DNA of 64,000 nt from Cervus elaphus (lineage: Eukaryota; Chordata; Mammalia; Artiodactyla; Cervidae): positions 123,973,669-124,037,668 of the forward strand of contig NC_057819.1 in the NCBI RefSeq assembly GCF_910594005.1, written 5' to 3'. Below, one piece after another: positions 48,330 to 61,341 of the stretch (position 1 is the stretch's first letter; each line of letters opens with the position of its first letter). The position numbers and the translations under genes were made by a program. The notes under the pieces were generated by a model. The model worked only from the letters and a program-made list of their open reading frames with translations, had not been told where the DNA came from and ran no database searches.

Positions 48330-48539
48330 TTGTTGTTTAGTCTCTAAGCTATGTTCAACTCTTTTGTGATCCCACAGACTGTAGCCTGCCAAGCTCCTCT
48401 GTCCATGGGATTTCCCAGGCAAGACTGTTGGAATGGGTTGCCATTCCTTCTCCAGGAGATCTTCCCGATACAGGAATCGAACCCATATCTTCTGCACTGG
48501 CAAGTGGATTCTTTACCACTGAACCGCCAGGGAAGCCCA
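48330..48539 (-). mobile_element. Bov-tA type SINE
   Basis: The minus strand runs from GGGCTTCCCTGGCGGTTCAG to a tail with an AACAACAA stretch. Confidence 0.85.
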
Positions 48540-49037
48540 GAAAATAAGATAGAAAATAACAGAATATGAGAACAGTGGTAGGTGCAATTTACTTTGTGGG
48601 GCTGAGGCAGGCACAGACAGAGATCAACAGGGTGGAGGAGGATGGTGGGGTGTTAGGATGAAGGAAGAAGCGGACGAGGAAGCCAGAGTACTTGATGAAC
48701 AGTTTCAGATAGCATCACCTCCCACTTTGTCCCTAAAAGATGGTGCTCTGGACATTGCTGGCTTCAGTCTGGACATCTTCTCTTTCTGGTCCAGTGTTCA
48801 CAAAGGGACTGGCTCCTCCACATAGGAGATTTCCTTGTGGAAAGTCTGCTAGTCTCTCATTCCCCAGGTCAGCTGCATGAGAGGGGAGCCCCTGGACTTA
48901 ACTCCACAGCCCACCTGGCAAAACCCAGTATAGAGTATCTTCCTGATCCCTTCGATATTGGATCATTCGAAATTTCCTCAATCTTCTTGTAACCACCAGC
49001 ATTTGTAGAATGGATTTGGTTGGGCCCCAAACACACT

Positions 49038-49312
49038 TTCGGAGAAGGCAATGGCACCCCACTCCAGTACTCTTGCCTGGAAAATCCCATGGATGAAGGA
49101 GCCTGGTAGGCTGCAGTCCATGGGGTCACTAAGAGTCAGACACAGCTAAGCGACTTCCCTTTCACTTTTCACTTTCATGCATTGGAGAAGGAAATGGCAA
49201 CCCACTCCAGTGTTCTTGCCTGGATAATCCCAGGGATGTGGGAGCCTGGTGGGCTGCTGTCTATGGGGTCGCACAGAGTCAGACACGACTGAAGCGACTT
49301 AGCAGCAGCAAA
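49038..49312 (+). mobile_element. Bov-A2 dimeric SINE
   Basis: Two adjacent units each start GGAGAAGG(A/C)AATGGCA and end with a GACACRRCT-type block. They are linked by CTTTCACTTTTCACTTTC, characteristic of Bov-A2. Confidence 0.85.
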
Positions 49313-50514
49313 CACACTTTGGGACTGGTCTTGCTCCTTGCCTGCTTATCTGATAATCCTGGGATCGTCGGTAGGCAGGATGCTCTCCAGGGCACAGTTT
49401 GCTGGGAGGGTAAGTGTGGTAAGAGGCTGGAACACCGGACCTTGTCAGGGAAGGTAGGCCAGGGACATGGTTCTGCCCTGCTGGGCCGCACAGCTCCATG
49501 GCCCTGCTCCAGATGAGAATGTTCAGACGTCTCAAGAAGGGCCTGTGTGACCGAGCAGGCGAACATAACGCCGCCAGAAAAACCAGAGCTGTGCAGAACA
49601 ACAGGGGCTTGTGTTTCCTGGTTTCGTTTTGCATCTATTTCCCAGCCTGCCTTCTGATCTTCCTTTCAGCTGTTTTTCCCCACGGAGAGACAGGAGCGAG
49701 ATCTGCAGTTAAGTTTCTCTCGAAACAGGCTTTGAAGTTCTGCTCGGTTAGAGCAAAGTTTGACTGATGGAAGTCAGTTTTCCGGGCCTGGGTATTCTTG
49801 CCTGAGGATCATGCTCTTTGGACCCTGTGGAGTAAAAGCTGTCCCAGGGTCAGGTGTTTCCCAAGTTAAAACAGTGAGGCCCAAAAATTTGGTCCTGGGT
49901 CAGCACTAGGTTAGTTCATCCACCTTGGGCTGGCAGGCCTGCTCAGACAGAAGAACAGCCCATAAAGAACCGTGGTTCCTTCTTATTTAGGGAGGCAGGA
50001 GGGGCAGAAGTGAGAGGAACACAACGAAATAACTTCATGGCTCCCAGGACGGCGCCTCCCTGTACCTGTGTCTCTGTCTTCTTATTAGGACGCCACTCAA
50101 GTCCAGTATGACATCATCTGAACCTGGTTAATTACATCAGCAAAGATCCTATTTCCAAAGAAGGTCACAGTCACAGGTGCCTATGATCAAGAATATAACT
50201 CTTTGTAGTGGACACAATTCAGTCCCCTACAGGCACCAGCTCCACAGGCTTTGCCAGAAGTCTCTAGAAGATTCAGCCATCAGCACTGCACAAAGATTCA
50301 TAAGATTTAGATGAACTTGGGTCCTTTCAGAGGATTAAAATTAGTTTAAAAGGGGGGGGGGGGAAGGCTAAGAGGCTGTTTGCCAACATCAGCAGCAGAA
50401 TTTACAAAGGTAGATAAATCTATGCAAAACATATTTTGTAAAATAATCATACTTTAGGCGGCAAAGGGTTTGCTATTCACCCCCGGGTTAGCCCAGGTTA
50501 GCTCTGCTCCAGGA

Positions 50515-50645
50515 TGACTTGATCTTTTTTTTCTCTCCCTCTGGGAGGCCTACAGGATCCCAGTTTCCTGACCAGGGATTGAACCCAGGCCATGGCAGTG
50601 AAAGCATCAAGTCCTAGGTTCTGGACTGCCAGGGAATTCCCAGGT
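50515..50645 (-). mobile_element. CHR-type SINE fragment
   Basis: On the minus strand it starts GGGAATTCCCTGGCAGTCCA and ends in a short A-run (the T-run near 50525). Confidence 0.7.
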
Positions 50646-51540
50646 AGACTTTGTCTCAAAAAAGACAGAGGTCCCTGCCCGACTCCAGCACTAACGGGGA
50701 AGCCCACTGCTCACCACCCCTATTAGCTCACAGAGCACCCTCAGCCTCCCCTGCCCACTGGGTATGGGGCCTGCAGGGATGTGGCTGCAGAGCCCTCAGC
50801 TGCCACCTTTTGGGGCTGGTGGCTCCAAGAGCATTGCTTCTGGACATCATGAGGCTGTAGACTGGGCTTGACAGACCAGTCACACCAGATCCCCAGCATC
50901 ATTTCAGTTTTGAGTAAATGGATTACTAGGGCACAGTCAAGATGTGATTGCTGGCATTGCAGCCTGAGTCCTAAATCATTCCCCTTCTTCCTCCTGTCCA
51001 ACCTCCTTCCATCATCAGAGTTTTGCATCAAGCAGCTTCCTCCCAGGGCCACGTTCCCAAAGGCTCATTTCTTAATAAAACCAGACCTTGAGGGTGAGCT
51101 GCCTGACCTGCTTTAGACTTTCAGTTCGTGTGGGAGAGAGAGTGAGAACAGATGAGGGTGGAGCAAATAGAATTCGAGGAGGTTGAATGCATGGCAGCAA
51201 CAGCTACTTAAATGCATACTACATATACAGCCCAGGTCTCCACGCCCCTCTTCAAATTAATCTGTACAATGGTCTACGGACATAACACCCTGAACGTGCC
51301 GGATCTCATTTCATCTGTGCCCTTTTGGAAGCTGAGTCAGAAAGAGTAGACCATTTACCAATCATCATGCATTGAGAAATCAGGACAGCCTGGACTCAAA
51401 CACAGTTCTCTCTGAGCCCGCCATACCAGCTGCCTCCTTGGCTGTGACTTTTAGAGTGTCTTTCGATTATATCTAGAGTTTCTATAGAAACAAACACAGA
51501 CACAGGCTCTGAACAACCTGAGGCTTCCTAACCATTGTGT

Positions 51541-51680
51541 TTTATTTTTATTTATTTATTCTTTTACCCTTGCCAGGGCACAGCATGAGGGATCTTAGTC
51601 CCTGATCAGGAAATGAACCTGTGCCCCCTCCAGTAGAAGCACAGAGTCTTAACCGCTGGACTGCCAGGGAAGTCTCTTCC
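51541..51680 (-). mobile_element. CHR-type SINE fragment
   Basis: On the minus strand it starts AGACTTCCCTGGCAGTCCAG and ends in an AAATAAATAA-type tail. Confidence 0.75.
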
Positions 51681-52547
51681 TAACCATTTTAGATTTGAAC
51701 ATTCTAAACTCCCATCATCTGACACAGCAGCCAAGAGACAGGTCACACTGAACTCTCCACATGTAGCTGGTCTGAGTTGAGATGTGAGTATACAGTTCAT
51801 GCTGGATTTCAGAGATTTAGTATGAGAAAAGTAATGCAAAATACTTCACTGTAAGTTTTGCATGGATTTCATGTTGGAAATATTTATTTTAGATATTATG
51901 TTAAATAAAAAGTTATGCTAATTTCATGTTTGTTTTTATATTCTTTAATACTGTTACTTGAAACGTTAAAATGTCACATTGGGACTGCATCGTCTGTCGG
52001 ACAGTGCTGTTCTACATCACCATCATCTGTGTAGTCAGGGCTCCACCAGCTGCTGTAACAGCAGACAGTCGGAGCTTACTTCTGGCCCATGTAACAATGC
52101 TGGCCAGGGCTCAGCTCAGGAGGAGCCCTCCTTCACTCCACTGACCGAAAAGCTTCACAGGCCTTTCTCTGCAGCTGTGGAGCCCCTCCAAAGGCCCTGA
52201 TGGGATCTGAAAGTTACACTGAAAAACACAGATCTGCAGGAGAAAAGCATGTGTATACATTTTACTGAATTTCTACATGTACAAGGGACCTTTCACTGGA
52301 GAATGGAAACCTGAAGAAGTGATCAGAGCAGGAAGCTTTATATTTAAGAAAAAGAAACAATGAATTTTTTAAGGCAGAGATTGTTTGGGCTGTGGGAAGT
52401 AAATGGTGAAACCAGATTGAGGTTTGCTTATACAGCCTTCTCGGCCCTAAAAGCCCGCCTCTGGTGATAAGAATTTCCCTCTCCCTCCTGGTACAGGGAG
52501 GGGACCTTTCACCTGGAAGAACTGGAGTGAAAAATGGGAGAAGCGGG

Positions 52548-52770
52548 GCATCTCCAATGGCTCAGCAGGTCAAGAATCCACTTGCCAATGCAGGAGCCAC
52601 AGGAGACACAGTTTCAATTCCTGGGTCAGGAAGATCTGCTAGAGGAGGAGATGGCAACCTACTCCAGTATTCTTGCCTGAAAAATCCCATGGACAGAGGA
52701 CCCTGGTGAGCTCGAGTCAAAAAAAGGGTTGCAAACAGTCAGACACAACTGAGTGACTAAGCACACACTT
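52548..52770 (+). mobile_element. Bov-tA type SINE
   Basis: Plus strand, from GGCATCTCCAATGGCTCAGC to the CACAACTGAGTGACTAAGCA tail. Confidence 0.8.
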
Positions 52771-54558
52771 TCGAGAAGCAGGAATGACTTTGCTGCTTCT
52801 GCTGTTGTCTCCAATTTCTCCAGCTTAAGATCAATAGGGCAAGGTGCCATTTTGGGGGGTAGTGTGTCCTGAATGCCATCACCAAGCATCTTCCATTTAC
52901 ATGATACCTTGATCTCAGTTTCAGTGACTGTTTTTGAGGACAGAACACAGTACTTAGTGGGTCCAGGCTCAAATTTGACTCTGTGGATCTTGGTGAGCAG
53001 AAGGACAAATAGGGACAACCTGTGGAGCACTGACCCCTGCCTGCCCATTGAGTGAATAGTGATTGCATTCTCTTTGTGCCAGGTGTTGTGTGAGATGATG
53101 GGGTTGCAACTTTCTGGTGGTAGAACTGCAGTTGTGTTAAGTACTGGCCTGAAAATAATACGGGAGCCTATTTAAACTGGTAGTAAGAGGAGACCTGATG
53201 GGTGAGTATGAGAGCATTTCAGGCAAAGAAACAGCATATGTAAAGGGCTGAGGCAGGAAAGAGGTTGGTTTATTTGATGTACTGAAAGGCAGCCAGCTAG
53301 GCTGAGGTGTAGCAATTTGGCCAGTGGTTTATGTTCTACTAGGGGAATACAGAGAAGTATCTGATAAGTAGTCTGAATATAGACCTCAAGAGGAAAATAC
53401 AGGAGACTAGAACTGGAGTCTGAGTTTTGGGAAAGGCTTCATATGGCATTGACCACTGGTGGGTCTGGAGATGTAAGTTTTCAGCTGGGAGAGGGGATGA
53501 GGACTATTTCCTGAGCACTCAACAGCAGACCAGGCACTGTGTTGCGATTTACCCGCGCCCTCTTATTTCTCACCACAGAGCTGAGAGGTATTTTACAGAT
53601 GGGGAAATTGAGGGGCAAAGAGGTCAAGTGGCTGGCCTGAAGTCAGACAGCAGACAAATGGGAGGGCCAAGAATTACTCTGGGGTCCACCTGGGCCTTAC
53701 TGTGTCAGCCTTGTCGTGTTATAGAGCAGACAGGATGCAAAGGGCTTTCAATCTGGTAATCCGGAGCCATTCACTGGCCTGTGGAGATGGAGACAGTTCT
53801 GGGGTGCTGAGGAGAGAGCAGTGGTCTGGATGGAGGTTCTGATGTGCTTCAGGGTATAGGCGTGGTGATGGGAGGGAATGCTGGGGAAAGTGGAACACCC
53901 CAAGTGGGTCTCGGTGTGAAGGAAGGGGAGCGGGGTTAAAAGCAGGCCTTTATAGGATGTGCAGTCACAGGGGTGGTTTCCGTGTGCTCCCATTGTGGCC
54001 TTTCCTCTCCAGGTTCTCTCTGCTGTTGCCCCAGATGGCTTCCTGAAATAATCCCAGCTCCTCAGAAGGAAGCACAGCCCTGCTATCCTCAGAATACACT
54101 TCAGTCTGATGAAGTGTGAATCTTGTCAGCATTTGCTTTCTTGGGAGAAGGCACATTCCTGGTGTTTTTCCAGTTGGAAATGGGATTCATGATGTTTGAG
54201 CATGGGACTAATTAATAACTAGAGGAATTAGAAAAAGCGAAAAGCAATATAAATGCAAATCATGGCATGGATGGATGGTTCTTCAGTTCAAGGCCTCAGG
54301 CTTTCTTCTTCTATTCATATGTCCTCATCTAGTGTCTTTCCAGGTCCAGCTGATACAGCAACCTTATACTTGGCATATTAAGAGATGTAGCAGTGCCCCT
54401 GTGTGGGGCTGGACATGGGTAGCTTTACCTACTGAACAAGGCCCTTTTTCACAGTGATTGCTTATCAGTAGAAGTTTGTTTCCGAAGTGGAATTGCCTGA
54501 ATCTGGGAGGAAATGAAATGGCTCGTGACTGTCTCAGTTAAAACACGATGAAAGCCTA

Positions 54559-56058
54559 TAGTCATTACTGTTACTTAGTCGCTAAGTCATGTCTGACTCT
54601 CTGTGACCCCATGGACTGCAGCATTCCAGGCTTCCCTGTCCTTCAGTATCTCTGGGAGTTTGCTCAAACTCAATGTCCCTAGAGTCGGTGATGCCATCCA
54701 ACCATCTCATCCTCTGTTATCCCCTTCTCCTCCTTCCCTCAACCTTTCCCAGCATCAGGTATTTTACAGTGAGTCAGCTCTTCCCCATCAGGTGGTAAAA
54801 GTATTGGAGTTTCAACTTCAGCATCAGTCCTTCCAGTGAGTATTCAGGGTTGATTTCCTTTAGGACTGACTGATTTGATCTTACTGTCCCAGGGACTCTC
54901 AAGAGTCTTCTCCAGCACCACAATTTGAAACCATCAATTCTTCAGCACTCAGCCTTCTTTTTGGTCCAACTCTCACATCCATATATGACTACTGGAAAAA
55001 CCATAGCTTTAACTATGTGGACCTTTGTTGGCAAAGTAATGTCTCTGCTTTTTAATATTCTGTCTAGGTTTGTCATAGCTTTCCTTCCAAGGAGCAAGCG
55101 TCTTTTAATTTCATGGCTGTAGTCACCTTCTACAGTGACTTTGGAGCCCAAGAAAATAAAATCCACCACTGTCTCAACTTTTTCCCCATCTATTTGCCAT
55201 GAAGTGATGGGACTGGATGCCATGATCTTTGTCTTTTAGATGCTGAGTTTTAAGCTAGCTTTTTCTCTCTTCTCTTTCACTCTCATCAAGAGGCTCTTTA
55301 GTTTCTCTTCATTTTCTGCCATAAAGGCTGTATCATCTGCATATCTGAGGTAGCTGGTATTTCTCCTGGCAATCTTGATTCCAGCTTGTGATTCATCCAG
55401 CCTGACACTTTGCATGATGTACTCTGTATATAAGTTAACTAAGCAGGGTGACAATATATAGCCTTGACATAATCCTCTCCCAATTTTGAACCAGTCCATT
55501 GTTCCATGTCCAGTTCTAACTGTTGCTTTGGACCTGCATACAGGTTTCTCAGGAGACAGGTAAGGTGGACTGTTATTCCCATCTCTTCAAAAATTTTCTA
55601 CAGTTTGTTGTAGTCAACAGTCAAAGGCTTTAACATAGTCAATGAAACAGAAGTAGATGTTTTACTGGAATTCCCTTGCTTTTTCTATGATCCAGCGAAT
55701 GTTGGCAATTTGATCTCTGACTCCTCTGCCTTTTCTAAATCCAGCTCATACATCTGGAAGTTCTCAGTTCATGTACTGCTGAAGCTAGTTTGAAGGATTT
55801 TGTGCATTACCTTGCTAGCATGTGAAATGAGCACAATTGTACAGTAGTTTGAACATACTTTGGCATTGCTTTTTGTTGGGATTGGAATGAAAACTGACTT
55901 TTTCCAGTCCTGTGGCCACTGTGGAGTTTTCCAAACTTGCTGACATATTGAGTGCAGCACGTTATCAGCATCATCTTTTAGGATTTGAAATAGCTCAGCT
56001 GGAATTCCATCACCTCCACTAGCTTTCTTCATAGTTATGCTTCCTAAGGCCCACTTGA
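54559..56058 (-). mobile_element. BovB LINE, 5'-truncated
   Basis: This is minus-strand BovB of about 1.5 kb from reverse transcriptase (WKTPQWPQDWKKSVF and YADDTAFMAE blocks) to the tail at 54559. Stops and frameshifts are frequent. The following 56059-56872 holds no feature that I recognise; a 183-codon plus frame there has no family resemblance. Confidence 0.85.
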
Positions 56059-56872
56059 CATGGGTGAAAGGTAAATAATTTATACACATAATAAGGTCAT
56101 AGAAAGAGAAGACAGTGATCAGTTGTGAAGCTTTTCAGGTTAAGTCACCATCATCCTAGTGACTGTTTCTGATTGGGCTGAAAGCAGAAGGAACTGTGCA
56201 GTATGTGAAGTCCAGAAAAATGAATATGAATGGAAACAAGAATGAGTAGGCTAGAGGGGAAGGTCAGGCAGGGTCAGTGGGAAGCAACGGAGGAAGGGAA
56301 GGTGGGTGGACTTGACAGACTGGGGGCAGCAGGGGGCACATCTGTGAACCAGCACCTCCTCTTACTATGGTTCCGGACCATGGGTTCTCTCCTGGAGGCA
56401 CCCCTTCTTTTTAGAAGAGAAAATGCAGTTTTCCCCTAGTGCAGTGTTTTGCCAATTGAATGAAAGTGGGCTGCTGGAACCTTATTGTTTCTCGCTCATG
56501 TGTCTTAACTTCCTTTTCCCGAGGAGATGCTTCCCCAAACCACAATCCAGCTCCCTGCCAGAGTCAGCGCTTACTCTTTATTGGCTGGAGCTCTGCTTCC
56601 TCCTGGAAAATCCTGTTAGGCAGGGAGTGAGAGGGAAGCCTTCTAGGGTGAAGCTTTGGCTGCTGAGCCTGCAGACCAGGGAGCAGTGTGAAGCTCCACG
56701 TCAGCTCTGCTGTCATTTTCTCCAGAGGAAGTTTACCCTGTTACATTCTAAACCAGAGCATATGTTTTCTGTCCAGAACCTTCCACTTTTTGGACACCCC
56801 TGCAAGGACATTTCCACAAACACATGGAACCATTCCCCAAAGTCTCTTCCCCAGAGAGGATTCTTTAGCAAG

Positions 56873-56878
56873 TTTATT
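56873..56878 (-). terminator. Distal polyadenylation signal AATAAA after RNF213 right copy
   Basis: An AATAAA on the minus strand lies about 1.77 kb after the stop codon, at the end of a transposon-poor stretch. It is a candidate end of a long 3' UTR. Confidence 0.35.
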
Positions 56879-58406
56879 GAAACAGGTATGACAAGTATAA
56901 CAAAATTTACATCTGCCTGTGCTAGACCAGTATATTTCTGTACAAACAAGATAGTGTTAGCTAATGACAGTTAATATTTTGAAAATATAACATACAAAAC
57001 AACATATCTTCTTCACCACCCCCCCCAAAAAAAACCCTTCATAACAGCGGGGAAAAAAATTCTCCCCTGACCCCCAAAGGAGGTGTTCACGGGTTGGCCA
57101 GCTCCATCCCAATTCTGAGGTATCAAAGGAGTTCCAAGTGCAAACTGAAGTGATGAACAAGCAACTCCCCCACTCCCACATCCATTAAACACACAATCTA
57201 GGAAACAGATGTCCTCATGGAGTGCCTTTGCATAGAATTATTAGATAAACATAGGTTACTATATACAAGTGCATACGGTACCAGATCCTAGGTCCCTGTG
57301 CTCCCGTTCCTCAACCACAGTGAAGAGAAACCACAATAATGAAAATGGAGCACAGACTGTTCTACAGCTCCCTCCGGTGGTGCTGAAGGGCCTACGTTGT
57401 CCTTGGCAAGCGTTTTCTATTTTTTAGCTCTCACCATTCTGTGGCCTCATTTCAAGCTGACTGAGACATCATCTTATTCAGGATGTGTATGAAAGACATT
57501 TACCTCTGACTTGTAAACAACTGTTGTCTCAGGGCTAACAGGTGCCGAGCTACCCAGGAACAGGAATTAGTCCAGAGAGGTCAGAAGCACCAAGCAGATT
57601 TTGAAAAAACGACACAGCACTTAGAGTGAGAACAGCAGCACAAGACTGGGGTGCGCTGACTATTCTCTCTCCTTTATCAGAAACTTGACTGGCGTATATT
57701 CTGAGTCTGTTTCTGTGCCTTGACTGAGACCCAAAGAAAGGACCAGTAGTCATACACTTGGGGACATCAAGACCACGCTAAAAACTCACGTTTATTTAGC
57801 AGAATCCTACAGAAGCAAAAACTTCCCCCAGAAATGCCAGAATGCCAGAACCATGCCTTTGATCCAACTTTACACTGATCAACTTTCACTTAGAATTTAC
57901 TAGAATACTAGAACTGGCAGGAAATCTGGCCTTCACTCCAGTCCCTTCATTTTGTAGATGTGGAAACTAAGTCACCAACAGTGTCCTTGACTCTTGGCCC
58001 AGCACTCTTCACAATGAAAGCTTTGGGGCTCTGACCCTTGAAATTTGGCAGTGAATCATTTGTGGGCATGGGTGAGGGCTGGTTAGTTTGGCATCAAGGC
58101 ACTCGCAGAATGGCCTGACTTGTATTTGCATCTTCTTGGAGACCTAGAAGTACTTGTACAATTCTCTGAATTTAAAGGAATGGAACAAGGAAGAAAGCCA
58201 GCTTCTCTTTTGTGACTGCAGAATAAACTAGAAAAGAAGACAAAAATTAATAACCTTATTTTCCGGTCCCTCTCAGCACGCAGTGGTCTGAGGAAGAAGG
58301 GGCTGGTGTGCTGGGTACGCGCATGGTAAGACACAGGACACCTGGGGCACAGGTTGTATGTGTGAAGCTGAGAAGCTATTTTTCGGTCTCTCCCAGAGGA
58401 CGGTGC

Positions 58407-58412
58407 TTTATT
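58407..58412 (-). terminator. Proximal polyadenylation signal AATAAA after RNF213 right copy
   Basis: A canonical AATAAA hexamer lies on the minus strand about 230 nt after the stop codon, followed by GC-rich sequence. It is one of three candidate signals downstream of the gene. Confidence 0.4.
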
Positions 58413-58641
58413 CCAGTTCCATATAATCTTCAGTTCTCACCTCCCAATGAATGGTATTCAGAATATGAGGAGATAAGTTTCTGAATGTTCCTGAAACAGT
58501 TTGGCTCTCAAGAAGCTGTCAGCCAGCACAGCACATCTTGGTCTCAAATTTAGTGCTGTGCCCACAGCTTTCTTTCTAAGCACCCACCCATGAGGGAAAA
58601 GCCTTCTCTGCCCAAGTTCCCTGTAGAGACAGGAAACAATT

Positions 58642-58795
58642 CTATCTCATCTGTCGATTCCGTTTCAGTTCAGCAGCCATTTTCCACACAGCGACACAAC
58701 TGGAAAGCAGTATCTCTTCTGGGAACTGAGATTCCATTTCAGGAGGAATTTCACTGTCTTTAGTCTCCATGTAGCTCACCAGTGTATCTCTCAGG
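58642..58795 (-). CDS. RNF213: RNF213 right copy, last coding exon with stop
   Basis: This is 154 nt from the acceptor ttggttttttcag to the TAG stop at 58644-58642. It encodes SLRDTLVSYMETKDSEIPPE, FPEEILLSSCVAVWK and a basic tail ending Arg-Asn-Arg-Gln-Met-Arg, the characteristic C-terminus of RNF213. This marks the end of the upstream copy. The next RNF213 coding sequence on the strand is the N-terminus of the left copy. Confidence 0.94.
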
Positions 58796-58944
58796 CTGAA
58801 AAACCAAGGAACAATAGACAGCGTTAAACAGTCATGTGACATAAGGAGTCATGTGATCACTGGTCAGTTTTTCAGGTCATCACAGGACTAAAGTGCTCAT
58901 TAAGGCCGGTAATACTGAGAGTCAGTTTAAAGACAACTAACTGC

Positions 58945-59130
58945 TGGCTCAGTGGTTAAGAATCTGCCTACAATGCAGGAGACCTGGGTTCAATCCCTGG
59001 GTTGGGAAGATCCCCTAGAGAAGGGAATGGCAACCCACTCCAGTATTCTTGCCTGGAGAATTCCATGGACAGAGGAGTCTAGTGGGACACAGTCCATGCG
59101 GTCGCAAAGAGTTGCACACGACTGAGCCCG
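58945..59130 (+). mobile_element. Bov-tA type SINE
   Basis: Plus strand, from GCTGGCTCAGTGGTTAAGAA to ACACGACTGAGCCC. It is in the last intron of the right RNF213 copy. The rest of that intron (59131-60047) shows no feature. Confidence 0.8.
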
Positions 59131-60047
59131 TGCAGCTGATCCGCTGAGTTACTGACCTGGCACTAGAATCCCGGCTTCAGGGATTTAGTGCATCCCTGCT
59201 GCTCCCCACCCTGGACTGCACATACTCTACAGGAAGGATCTCCCCTTGATAAGGGCCCAGCCAGATGGTTCTAAGAGCTCTAGTAATACATCTGCTACAC
59301 AAAAAACAAAGCCTCACCATTCAAACAAAGCTTCTAGTCCAGTTCATGATTTGTTTAACAAAGATCATAAATTCTCTAGGAAGAGATATTCTTTCCTTAC
59401 ACTAAAAATTCTGGGATAACAAAGATTTCTTAAATAAGTTCAAAGAATACAAATATAAATAGGCATATGCTACATAGCATAATGGAGGAAAATGGCAATT
59501 ATGAAGCCCTATGTCAATGAGGAAAACTGGAGTTTATCTATTTAGAAAAACAATAAAGTGAAAATCCCTTCCTCAGACCACACATTAAAGCACAAGGAAA
59601 AAACGAGGGAGAATATTTTATAACCTTGGGACAGGACCCTTAGAGGTACATCTTCCTAGAGTCCTCATAGGAAAAATCTCTCAGATTTGGCTTTATAAAA
59701 TTAAAGACTGAGATAGAGCCTTTGTAACATACCAGATAAAATATGAAGAAAAATACACATAGTCCAAAAGAAAACTAATCAAGAGGCAGTTTGGAGGAAG
59801 ATACACAAATGGCTGATAAATATTTTCAGCCTTACCAGTAAATGGGAAAATATAAGCAAAAATGAGATACCATTTTGGGGCCATTAGATTGTTAAAAATA
59901 CGAAAGATGGATAATATCCAGTGTTGGATATTCTTTATACATTGGTGTAGCTTTTTCTATCAAAGTTAAAATGCACATCTCTCTGACATAGGGAGACCAC
60001 TACTCATAATGCGAACATAGGACTTTTGCAGTTGATAATGGTTAATC

Positions 60048-60225
60048 TGACTTTCCTGATGGCTTGGGGTAAACAATCTGCCCGCAGTGCAGGAGATGCG
60101 GGTTCAAGAAGTGGGAAATGACAACCCACTCCAATAATCTTGCCTGGAGAATCCCATGCACAGAGGAGCCTGGCAGGCTACCATTCATATGGTTGCCAAA
60201 GAGTTGGACACGACTTACTGACGAA
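60048..60225 (+). mobile_element. Bov-tA type SINE
   Basis: Plus strand, from CTGACTTTCCTGATGGCTTG to GGACACGACTTACTGACG. It is in the last intron, about 130 bp from the exon 6 donor. Confidence 0.8.
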
Positions 60226-60355
60226 ACAACAATGGTATATCAGCAGGAAACCAAATTCTGCAGTAAGACAACAATTTCCATGATTATGGAAGATCTTGGG
60301 AGACATGGCAGAATGTTGTATGTGTGCCTTGCTTGGCAGCCTTGCAAGCCCCTAC

Positions 60356-60534
60356 CTCCACTCAGGGTTGAAACTCTCTGCAGTCTTGGGGTTCTTTAGC
60401 TTTAAGATCATCATTTCATGAAGCTCCAGGAGGAAAGCATCCAGGCCAATCTGATTTAGGAAGGTGTTGAGCAGCTTAGCATTTTCAGGGCTGAGATCAG
60501 CTTTGTACCTTGGGATGATTTCCCCAAATGGCTC
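60356..60534 (-). CDS. RNF213: RNF213 right copy, C-terminal exon 6 of 7
   Basis: This 179-nt exon has the acceptor ttatttcattccag and the donor GGAG|GTAGGG. It encodes EPFGEIIPRYKADLSPEN, LNTFLNQIGLDAFLLELHE and MMILKLKNPKTAESFNPEW, matching the penultimate coding exon of RNF213. It leaves after two bases of a Ser codon. Confidence 0.94.
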
Positions 60535-60627
60535 CTGGAATGAAATAAGAACAAATGATACATGGAAGCCTGGAAAGGGAACGTGCGGCTCCCTGGGTCC
60601 AGGCGGACAGGAAGAGGCCAGACTCAC

Positions 60628-60717
60628 TTTTCCCAGGCGAAGTAGCTGTTCAGACTTGTGGGCAGAGAGAAACTGCCAGAGGGCGATGGTATGTTTTAAC
60701 TGGCATCTGTTTAAGGC
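60628..60717 (-). CDS. RNF213: RNF213 right copy, C-terminal exon 5 of 7
   Basis: This 90-nt exon (30 codons, phase 0 to 0) has the acceptor ttctctttcag and the donor AAA|GTGAGT. It encodes ALNRCQLKHTIALWQFLSAH and KSEQLLRLGK, identical or nearly so to known RNF213. It lies 93 bp upstream of the next exon across a very short intron. Confidence 0.93.
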
Positions 60718-61146
60718 CTGAAAGAGAACAGAACTCTTGAATATGAGGCCCTGCTTTCATTTGGCCCTGCACTGATTCCATCTCCTTCACTACGGAGGCC
60801 ACCTCTGCTTCGTCCACTAATTTCCTGCCTCGACTCTGAAAGGTCTCTGAAAGCCTTCTCCCACCGCAGCATCTCAGGGTCCACCAGCAGCATGCAGTCT
60901 GCACGCACACCTCAGCAGACTTGTGCTTCCAAACTCTGTACATTCCGAGTACATCTCTGCATCTCCTGTCACTGTGTTCTGTTTACAATGTAGACTGGCT
61001 GGGGAACGAGGTATTTTCACCTCCCCTCCTTTTCAGGGGCTGCCTAGATTGGTACTCCCTGGGGCGTGGTATCCCAGTAGGAAGTGGGGAGACGCTAGAG
61101 GGGACAATGCTGATTTCCTTTGGAAGAGGCCAGACACGAGACCTAC

Positions 61147-61341
61147 CTTTGAAACCAGTGAGGTCGGATCACCCATCTTCAGCATGTCTTGGATATACAC
61201 ATTTAAATGCATGTTTGGATCCCCACCAGCTGTGCTCAGAAACCCCAGCGTGACTTCTATGGCAGACAGAGCTTCACAGGCGTCACTGTAGGACTGCAGT
61301 TGTCCTCTGATGGCAGTGATGGCCGCATTGGGGAGGGGACT
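61147..61341 (-). CDS. RNF213: RNF213 right copy, C-terminal exon 4 of 7
   Basis: This 195-nt exon (65 codons, phase 0 to 0) has the acceptor tgacttcctag and the donor AAG|GTAGGT. It encodes GQLQSYSDACEALSAIEVTL and the invariant GFLSTAGGDPNM stretch, then NVYIQDMLKMGD. This segment is among the most conserved parts of the RNF213 C-terminal domain. Confidence 0.93.

Larger units (their letters stand above)
46716..54558. other. Intergenic region with scattered SINEs, no gene seen
   Basis: Between the identified SINEs this is apparently unique sequence with no open frame above about 130 codons and no recognised protein family. A 12-13-base G run lies near 50353. It separates the CpG island of the left copy from the right copy. 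Confidence 0.5.
56873..58641 (-). other. RNF213: Candidate 3' UTR of the right RNF213 copy
   Basis: The sequence following the stop codon is largely free of recognisable transposons and contains minus-strand AATAAA hexamers at 58412-58407, 57796-57791 and 56878-56873. The nearest would give a UTR of about 250 nt, the farthest about 1.8 kb. Human RNF213 is known to have a long 3' UTR, so the distal sites are plausible. The extent is inferred, with no transcript evidence. Confidence 0.5.

Noticed and set aside
56423..56974. 183-codon plus-strand frame
   Set aside because: No recognisable motif, antisense to the RNF213 3' flank, and overlapping frames are equally open.
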